NCBI GenBank assembly: GCA_900539175.1 | Contig: UQAW01000095.1 | Coordinates: forward strand, 1-10,520 | Direction: 5' to 3' | Length of the DNA: 10,520 nt | From: an uncultured Lachnospiraceae bacterium | Lineage (GTDB): Bacteria; Bacillota; Clostridia; Lachnospirales; Lachnospiraceae | Shown: positions 6,253 through 10,520 of the stretch, piece by piece | Position numbering within the stretch: position 1 is the stretch's first letter | Layout of the letters: every line of letters begins with the position of its first letter | Notes under the pieces: generated by a model | What the model saw: the letters and a program-made list of their open reading frames with translations, nothing else | Database searches by the model: none | Told to the model about the DNA's origin: nothing | Program-made: the position numbers and the translations under genes

Positions 6253-6822
6253 ATGCTGGGAGTGTCAGATGCAATTTATGGGTGGATGCAGAACCTGGCA
6301 TTCTTTTTCATTTTTATGACAGCAATTTTAAATTGTCTGCCCGTAGATCAGTATCGGAAATATGTGCAGTTTTTTCTGGGACTGGTACTGATGTTAGTGC
6401 TTTGCAGACCGCTTCTGCAGCTTTTGAATCTGGATCAGAGTTTAAGTGATACGTTGAGTTCCTTGATACTGGAACAAGAGGCGGATAACAGCAGGAATTC
6501 CATGTTTTCTGTGGAAGGGATACAGGAGGAGATGCTGAACCAGGCATATGAACAGGAAATTGGGAGTCAGATTCGGACAATGTTGGAGGAAAAAGGAATC
6601 GGAGTTGAGCGGGCAGAAGTACAGCTAAGCACAGGTGAGACGATGACAGTGGAGCAGATCACGCTGGAAGTTTTTAATCCGGAGAGTACGATATATCTGG
6701 AAGAGGAAGAGGAACTGAACCAGGAATTTGATGAGAAGCTGGAAGAAGTAAAAAGTGAGTTGGCGCAGGTCTATCAGGTGGAGGAATCTCATATAGATAT
6801 TAGCAGGAATCCTATGAAATGA
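6253..6822 (+). CDS. spoIIIAF: Stage III sporulation protein AF
   Basis: This 189-residue protein has two N-terminal membrane helices (about 14-30 and 38-58) joined by NCLPVDQYRKYVQF, typical of SpoIIIAF. A soluble region of about 120 residues with a Glu-rich stretch (EEEEELNQEFDEKLEEVK) and a C-terminal motif VEESHIDIS follows; in B. subtilis this domain has a ring-building-motif-like fold. ATG 6253 is chosen, but GAGAGGGGG lies very close to it; GTG 6262 has better spacing and gives MSDAIYGW, so the true start may be nine bases later. It lies eight bases after spoIIIAE. The stop codon overlaps the ATG of a 24-codon frame that leads to spoIIIAG. Confidence 0.93.
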   Translation: MLGVSDAIYGWMQNLAFFFIFMTAILNCLPVDQYRKYVQFFLGLVLMLVLCRPLLQLLNLDQSLSDTLSSLILEQEADNSRNSMFSVEGIQEEMLNQAYEQEIGSQIRTMLEEKGIGVERAEVQLSTGETMTVEQITLEVFNPESTIYLEEEEELNQEFDEKLEEVKSELAQVYQVEESHIDISRNPMK

Positions 6823-6893
6823 GAGAGATTCAGTTACCACTTGAAAAGATACCCGATCATTCGGGCAGAGCGGCACGGTGGGAGGGAAGATGA
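6819..6893 (+). CDS. Possible 24-residue linker ORF between spoIIIAF and spoIIIAG
   Basis: ATG 6819 overlaps the spoIIIAF stop (ATGA), and its TGA 6891-6893 overlaps the spoIIIAG ATG at 6890 (again ATGA). The frame therefore fills the gap exactly with no base left over at either end. The peptide begins MREIQLPLEKIPDHSG and is basic towards its end. A weak AGGA (6805-6808) lies ten bases upstream. A 25-codon open frame is not rare by chance; what is suggestive is the double stop/start overlap. It may be a true micropeptide, a coupling device that carries ribosomes to spoIIIAG, or chance. Confidence 0.25.
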   Translation: MREIQLPLEKIPDHSGRAARWEGR

Positions 6894-7465
6894 AAGAAAA
6901 ATGGAAAGCTTACCTGAAAAATATGAAACGGGAACAGCTTGTGGTTTACGGATTACTTCTGATTCTGTTGGTAGTAATTGCCCTTCCCGTGAAGAAAAGT
7001 GACAAAAAGGCTGCAAAGGAAGAGACAGTTGTGAAAGATGAAGGCCAGATAGGGAAAAATGTCGGTAATTCTCAGGTGGAGGTGATGGAACAGCAGTTAG
7101 AAAATGCGCTTTCGAAAGTTGACGGGGTCGGACAGGTACAGGTAGTGATCACTCTGGAATCTTCCAATCAGAAGGTTGTAGAGAAAGATCGTCCCTCTTC
7201 CGAAAGTACCCAGAATCAGACCGGAGAGGATGGGAGAAGTTCTAATTCTTCTTCCGGAAGTACGGAGGAGAGCACGGTATATGAAAAGGACAGCGATGGG
7301 AATCAGGTGCCTTATGTGGTGGCAGAAACCTATCCGGAGGTGAGAGGTGTGTTGGTGATTTGCCAGGGCGGCGACAATCCGGTGGTCATACAACAGATTT
7401 CTGAAGGAGTCATGGCATTATTTCGGGTAGAAGCCCATAAAATTAAAGTAATGAAAATGAAATAA
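6890..7465 (+). CDS. spoIIIAG: Stage III sporulation protein AG
   Basis: This 191-residue protein has one membrane helix (about 17-34) after a basic N-terminus, then an extracytoplasmic domain. In B. subtilis SpoIIIAG forms a large ring in the intermembrane space, through a ring-building motif like that of EscJ/FliF. The motif is visible as LENALSKVDGVGQVQVVITL (residues 70-89) and, after a Ser/Gly/Glu-rich insertion (about 100-135) that corresponds to the variable or beta-barrel-type insert of the family, YVVAETYPEVRGVLVICQGG (142-161) and VEAHKIKVMKM at the end. ATG 6890 is preferred over GTG 6878 because GGGAGG (6880-6885) would lie inside the longer version. It is followed 15 bases later by spoIIIAH. 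Confidence 0.95.
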   Translation: MKEKWKAYLKNMKREQLVVYGLLLILLVVIALPVKKSDKKAAKEETVVKDEGQIGKNVGNSQVEVMEQQLENALSKVDGVGQVQVVITLESSNQKVVEKDRPSSESTQNQTGEDGRSSNSSSGSTEESTVYEKDSDGNQVPYVVAETYPEVRGVLVICQGGDNPVVIQQISEGVMALFRVEAHKIKVMKMK

Positions 7466-7480
7466 AAGGAGAATGCTATT

Positions 7481-8182
7481 TTGAAGAAAAAACTGTTTAA
7501 GAAAAATCAGATAATCATTACAGCATTGGCGGTTATGATTGCGGTAGCCGGGTATATTAATTATGCGGATAAGCACCTGAGTTCCAAAACAGAAACCAGT
7601 GACGCAGCTATAACAGATGGTACTGCCACAGCGGAAAAGGATACGATACTGCAGGATATTGAAAGTCTGGATACAGATATTACGGACATCACCACCGATA
7701 TGGGGATGACAGCAGATGCCTCCGGAAATACCGGAGAAGCAGCACAGACAGAGGCATCCCTGGATGGAACGACAGATACCTCTGCCGCAGATATGTCAGT
7801 TGACACACCGGGGGAAGCAGTTCTGACCGGTGCCTCCACTTATCTGGCACAGGCGCGGATTGACAGGGAGCAGACCCGTTCTCAGAACAAAGAGACCTTA
7901 CTTTCCATTATCAATAATACAAATTTGAGTGAGGCAGAGCGTCAGGGTGCCATTCAAAGCATGGTGGAGATGACGGATGCCGTGGAAAAAGAGGAGGCCA
8001 CAGAGCTTTTGCTTGAAGCAAAGGGATTTGAGGATGTGGTGGTGAATATGACCGGAGAGACTGTGGACGTTGTAGTTCCTCAAAGTGAACTGGGAGATGA
8101 GCAGAGAGCACAGATTGAAGATATTGTAAAGCGGAAAACAGGCACACAGCCGGAAAATATTGTAATTACGCCGATTGACTAG
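7481..8182 (+). CDS. spoIIIAH: Stage III sporulation protein AH, partner of forespore SpoIIQ
   Basis: This 233-residue single-pass protein has a basic start (KKKLFKKNQ), a membrane helix at about 10-28, a long low-complexity Asp/Thr/Ala/Ser-rich linker (about 35-118), then the conserved ectodomain. The latter contains YLAQARIDREQTRSQNKETL (121-140), EAERQGAIQSMVEMTDAVEK (151-170), ELLLEAKGFEDVVV and a C-terminal NIVITPI. In B. subtilis the ectodomain binds SpoIIQ from the forespore across the septum and resembles EscJ/YscJ ring proteins. The start is TTG 7481, nine bases behind AAAAGGAG; a nearby ATG at 7473 is out of frame. Last gene of the operon. No typical terminator follows; a prfC promoter candidate begins within its last codons. 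Confidence 0.95.
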   Translation: MKKKLFKKNQIIITALAVMIAVAGYINYADKHLSSKTETSDAAITDGTATAEKDTILQDIESLDTDITDITTDMGMTADASGNTGEAAQTEASLDGTTDTSAADMSVDTPGEAVLTGASTYLAQARIDREQTRSQNKETLLSIINNTNLSEAERQGAIQSMVEMTDAVEKEEATELLLEAKGFEDVVVNMTGETVDVVVPQSELGDEQRAQIEDIVKRKTGTQPENIVITPID

Positions 8183-8204
8183 ACCTAAGTCCGTATGATA
8201 GAAT
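8175..8204 (+). promoter_or_regulatory. Candidate sigma-A extended -10 promoter for prfC
   Basis: TTGACT (8175-8180) lies in the last codons of spoIIIAH. After an 18-base spacer comes TAGAAT (8199-8204), preceded by TGA at 8196-8198, which supplies the TGn extended -10. Both boxes match consensus at five of six positions. Transcription would start near 8211, giving prfC vegetative expression independent of the sporulation operon. Confidence 0.6.
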
Positions 8205-8213
8205 ACATAAGTT

Positions 8214-8241
8214 AGGGCATGTGCGTTCGCGTGCATGCCCT
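8214..8241 (+). promoter_or_regulatory. UUCG-capped hairpin between spoIIIAH and prfC
   Basis: AGGGCATGTGCG (8214-8225) pairs with CGTGCATGCCCT (8230-8241) through 12 positions with two G-T wobbles, closed by a TTCG tetraloop. No T-run follows, so it is not a standard intrinsic terminator. If the promoter at 8175-8204 is right, it would sit at the very 5' end of the prfC transcript, where it could protect the RNA; for read-through spoIIIA transcripts it could define a 3' end. Confidence 0.6.
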
Positions 8242-8267
8242 CGAGATGTAGTATAGAAAGAACGATT

Positions 8268-8325
8268 CATCATGACAACAAGGAAGTTTCAGCAGATTCT
8301 GAAAACAAAATAAACGGACATGATG
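8268..8325 (+). promoter_or_regulatory. Second leader stem of prfC with an embedded short uORF
   Basis: CATCATG (8268-8274) is the exact reverse complement of CATGATG (8319-8325). It encloses a second perfect hairpin, TTTCAG 8287-8292 with CTGAAA 8299-8304 around six bases. The region also holds a 13-codon frame from ATG 8272 to TAA 8311-8313 (MTTRKFQQILKTK), with only a weak purine-rich sequence upstream. The prfC ribosome binding site follows 17 bases later. A regulatory role is possible but unproven. Confidence 0.35.
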
Positions 8326-8355
8326 TGAGAAAGAGTAGATATAGGAGGCTTATCT

Positions 8356-9948
8356 GTGGCTGATTTTACGAAGGAAATTGAAAAACGGCGTACTTTTGCG
8401 ATCATTTCTCACCCGGATGCTGGTAAAACCACATTGACTGAGAAATTTTTGCTGTATGGAGGTGCGATAAATCTGGCTGGTTCCGTAAAGGGTAAGGCGA
8501 CAGCACGCCATGCAGTTTCTGACTGGATGGAAATTGAGAAGGAGAGAGGTATCTCTGTTACTTCCTCTGTACTGCAATTTAACTATGACGGTTATTGTAT
8601 TAATATTCTGGATACACCGGGACATCAGGATTTCTCTGAGGATACGTATCGTACCCTTATGGCAGCTGATTCTGCGGTGATGGTGATTGATGCATCAAAA
8701 GGTGTGGAGGCACAGACCAGAAAACTGTTTAAAGTCTGTGTGATGCGCCATATTCCGATTTTCACCTTTATCAACAAGATGGACCGGGATGCCAATGATA
8801 CGTTTGATCTCCTGGATGAGATTGAGAAAGAACTTGGAATCGCTACCTGTCCAATTAACTGGCCGATCGGTTCCGGAAAAAAATTCCGCGGTGTTTACGA
8901 CCGGACAACCCGGAAGGTACTGACCTTTTCAGACACGCAGAAGGGTACGAAGGAAGGTGTGGAAGAGGAGATTGATGTCAATGATCCACATCTGTTGGAT
9001 GTAGTGGATGAGGATCAAAAGGATACACTTCTGGAAGAGATTGAGCTTCTGGATGGGGCAAGCGCCGAGTTTGATCAGGAGATGGTCAGTAAGGGAGAAC
9101 TGTCTCCGGTATTTTTTGGTTCGGCATTGACCAACTTTGGTGTGGAGACCTTTTTGAAGCATTTTCTTCAGATGACAACTTCTCCGCTGCCGCGTGTAGC
9201 AGAAGGTAATGAAGTAGACCCGATGAAAGAGGATTTTTCCGCATTCGTATTCAAAATTCAGGCGAATATGAATAAAGCACACCGGGATCGTATCGCATTT
9301 ATGCGTATCTGTTCCGGCAAGTTTGAAGCCGGCATGGATGTGTATCATGTACAGGGTGAGAAAAAGATGCGTCTTTCCCAGCCGCAGCAGATGATGGCAG
9401 ATGACCGTCATGTGGTGGACGAGGCTTATGCCGGAGATATTATCGGGGTCTTTGATCCGGGTATTTTCTCCATCGGTGATACGGTATGTACTCCGGGACA
9501 GAAATTTGCGTATGAGGGAATTCCGACCTTCGCACCAGAGCATTTTGCAAGGGTGACACAGTTGGATACTATGAAACGGAAGCAGTTTGTAAAAGGAATT
9601 AACCAGATTGCTCAGGAGGGTGCAATTCAGATTTTCCAGGAAGCAAAAGGCGGAATGGAAGAGATTATTGTGGGAGTTGTCGGTGTCCTGCAATTTGATG
9701 TATTGAAATATCGTCTGGAAAATGAATATAATGTGGAAATCCGTCTGGAAATGTTGCCGTATGAGCATATCCGCTGGATTGCCAATAAGGAAGAGGTGGA
9801 TGTAGAGAAGATTATCGGCACTTCTGATATGAAGAAGGTGCGGGATCTGAAGGGAAATCCGTTGCTGTTGTTTATCAATTCCTGGAGTGTGGGAATGACG
9901 CTGGACCGCAATGAGGGACTTGTGTTGGAGGAGTTCAGCAAGAATTAG
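8356..9948 (+). CDS. prfC: Peptide chain release factor 3 (RF3), translational GTPase
   Basis: RF3 is a cytoplasmic GTPase that uses GTP to remove RF1 or RF2 from the ribosome after peptide release. The protein has 530 residues, close to E. coli RF3 (529). G1 is HPDAGKTT (19-26), the switch I region includes ERGISVTSSV, G3 is DTPGHQDF (86-93), and G4 is NKMD (140-143). The RF3-specific insertion and FFGSALTNFGVETFL follow, then domain II (FKIQANMNKAHRDRIAFMRI) and a C-terminal domain ending LFINSWSVGMTLDRN. These separate it from EF-G and TetM-type proteins. GTG 8356 is the start, with AGGAGG at 8343-8348. It follows the sporulation operon but is not functionally part of it and probably has its own promoter. 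A large palindrome begins 12 bases after the stop. Confidence 0.97.
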   Translation: MADFTKEIEKRRTFAIISHPDAGKTTLTEKFLLYGGAINLAGSVKGKATARHAVSDWMEIEKERGISVTSSVLQFNYDGYCINILDTPGHQDFSEDTYRTLMAADSAVMVIDASKGVEAQTRKLFKVCVMRHIPIFTFINKMDRDANDTFDLLDEIEKELGIATCPINWPIGSGKKFRGVYDRTTRKVLTFSDTQKGTKEGVEEEIDVNDPHLLDVVDEDQKDTLLEEIELLDGASAEFDQEMVSKGELSPVFFGSALTNFGVETFLKHFLQMTTSPLPRVAEGNEVDPMKEDFSAFVFKIQANMNKAHRDRIAFMRICSGKFEAGMDVYHVQGEKKMRLSQPQQMMADDRHVVDEAYAGDIIGVFDPGIFSIGDTVCTPGQKFAYEGIPTFAPEHFARVTQLDTMKRKQFVKGINQIAQEGAIQIFQEAKGGMEEIIVGVVGVLQFDVLKYRLENEYNVEIRLEMLPYEHIRWIANKEEVDVEKIIGTSDMKKVRDLKGNPLLLFINSWSVGMTLDRNEGLVLEEFSKN

Positions 9949-9960
9949 TTTAGGACGGAC

Positions 9961-10233
9961 GAAACCGGAGCCGCTGAACCCGGCGCAAAAGTCGGCAGGA
10001 GCGGGCGGTTTCGCCCTGTGGAAGTTCTAAGACAAAAATGGCATAAGAATTACAGAATCAGTGCGATTCACTGCAAAACCTGATGGTTTTGCGGCTCAGC
10101 GCACTTTGGATGCGGGACTGGTGTTCCCGCATCCATCTGTAATTCTTATGCCATTTTCGTCTAAGAACTTCTCACAGGGCTGCAAAGGCCCGCTCCTGCC
10201 GTCTTTTGCGCCGGGTTCAGCGGCTTCGGTTTC
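9961..10233. repeat. Large palindromic element after prfC with a multi-hairpin loop
   Basis: The outer arm 9961-10006 matches the reverse complement of 10188-10233 at 44 of 46 positions. The arms continue inward with few interruptions (CCCTGTG, GAAGTTCT, AAAATGGCATAAGAATTACAGA-type pairing) to 10056 and 10136, so each arm is nearly 100 nt. The 79-base centre folds further: CAGTG/CACTG around CGATT, GCAAAACC/GGTTTTGC around TGAT, and TGGATGCGGGA/TCCCGCATCCA around seven bases. A T-rich stretch (10241-10248) lies eight bases past the end, so some terminator activity is possible, but the arms are far longer than any normal terminator. A 65-codon frame (10061-10258) across it lacks a binding site and looks incidental. 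A dispersed palindromic repeat or structured RNA element seems likely. Confidence 0.85.
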
Positions 10234-10520
10234 TGGTAACTTATTTTTAAACTTGTGAAGTGATAGTGCGGATGGGGAATGATCCTCATTCCTGCTCGTG
10301 CATTGGAGTTGTTGTTATGGTTTCGTTTATGATATGATCAGATATAAAGAGTTTGAGTGTGCTGTTTGTTTCTATAGGTAGAGAGGCCCCTGAAATGTTC
10401 CATTGTAAGAGGTACCATGAATTTCACTTTCCAAAACTGGGATCACATCTCATGTTCTTATTTATCGAGAGAGTTTCAAGTTTTGTGTAAACTGAAAAAA
10501 CTGATATAAGATATGTTATT
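10234..10520. other. Tail of the window without a recognised gene
   Basis: No convincing gene is present on either strand. A small hairpin, GGAATGA 10276-10282 with TCATTCC 10286-10292, has no T-tract. TATGAT at 10333-10338 could be a -10 box but lacks a good -35. A 31-codon frame (ATG 10395 to TAA 10488-10490) has GAGAGG at 10381-10386 eight bases upstream, but its composition (MFHCKRYHEFHF) resembles nothing I know. It may belong to a unit that continues past the window. Confidence 0.4.

Noticed and set aside
8214..8241. Intrinsic terminator of the spoIIIA operon
   Set aside because: The hairpin is strong, but no T-run follows and a promoter-like sequence lies just upstream, so I list it as a leader or RNA-end structure instead.
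8929..9768. 279-codon open frame on the minus strand
   Set aside because: It is antisense to the conserved coding sequence of prfC and its product is unlike any known protein.
10061..10258. 65-codon frame in the second palindrome
   Set aside because: It starts with GTG in the loop without a binding site and its sequence is determined by the inverted repeat arm; no sign of coding selection can be seen.

Overview
The window looks like a chromosomal stretch from a spore-forming Clostridia, most likely a Lachnospiraceae relative. The grounds are a complete eight-gene spoIIIA operon with clostridial-type proteins, frequent GTG and TTG starts behind strong G-rich ribosome binding sites, and moderate GC. 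All recognisable genes are on the plus strand.

Layout. Positions 1-930 are decayed: a short WYL-regulator-like fragment (11-118), then a broken uracil-DNA glycosylase-family gene (278-806, possibly to 929) with an internal deletion and frameshift. Positions 1015-2584 form a free-standing unit: a sigma-A-like promoter, a structured leader, an AzgA/PbuG-type purine permease (1159-2520) and a terminator. A second hairpin with A- and T-tracts (2607-2653) precedes the sporulation operon.

Positions 2659-8182 hold a well-matched sigma-E-type promoter and spoIIIAA-AB-AC-AD-AE-AF-AG-AH. These genes encode the mother-cell half of the SpoIIIA-SpoIIQ feeding channel: the SpoIIIAA ATPase, the membrane proteins AB to AF, and the ring-forming AG and AH. 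The genes are tightly packed or overlapping, with one striking exception. Between spoIIIAB and spoIIIAC lies a roughly 190-bp palindromic element with perfect 31-bp arms, preceded by a 23-bp tandem duplication that includes the spoIIIAB stop codon. A 24-codon ORF exactly bridges spoIIIAF and spoIIIAG with ATGA overlaps at both ends.

Positions 8175-9948 hold prfC (peptide chain release factor 3). It has its own candidate extended -10 promoter inside the end of spoIIIAH and a leader of about 145 nt with a UUCG-capped hairpin, a second stem and a 13-codon uORF. Directly after prfC comes a second, larger palindrome (9961-10233, arms of nearly 100 nt) whose loop folds into further hairpins. The last 260 bases hold no gene I can recognise.

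The conserved genes are ordinary. The most notable features are the two long stem-loop elements placed directly after stop codons, one of them inside an essential sporulation operon.
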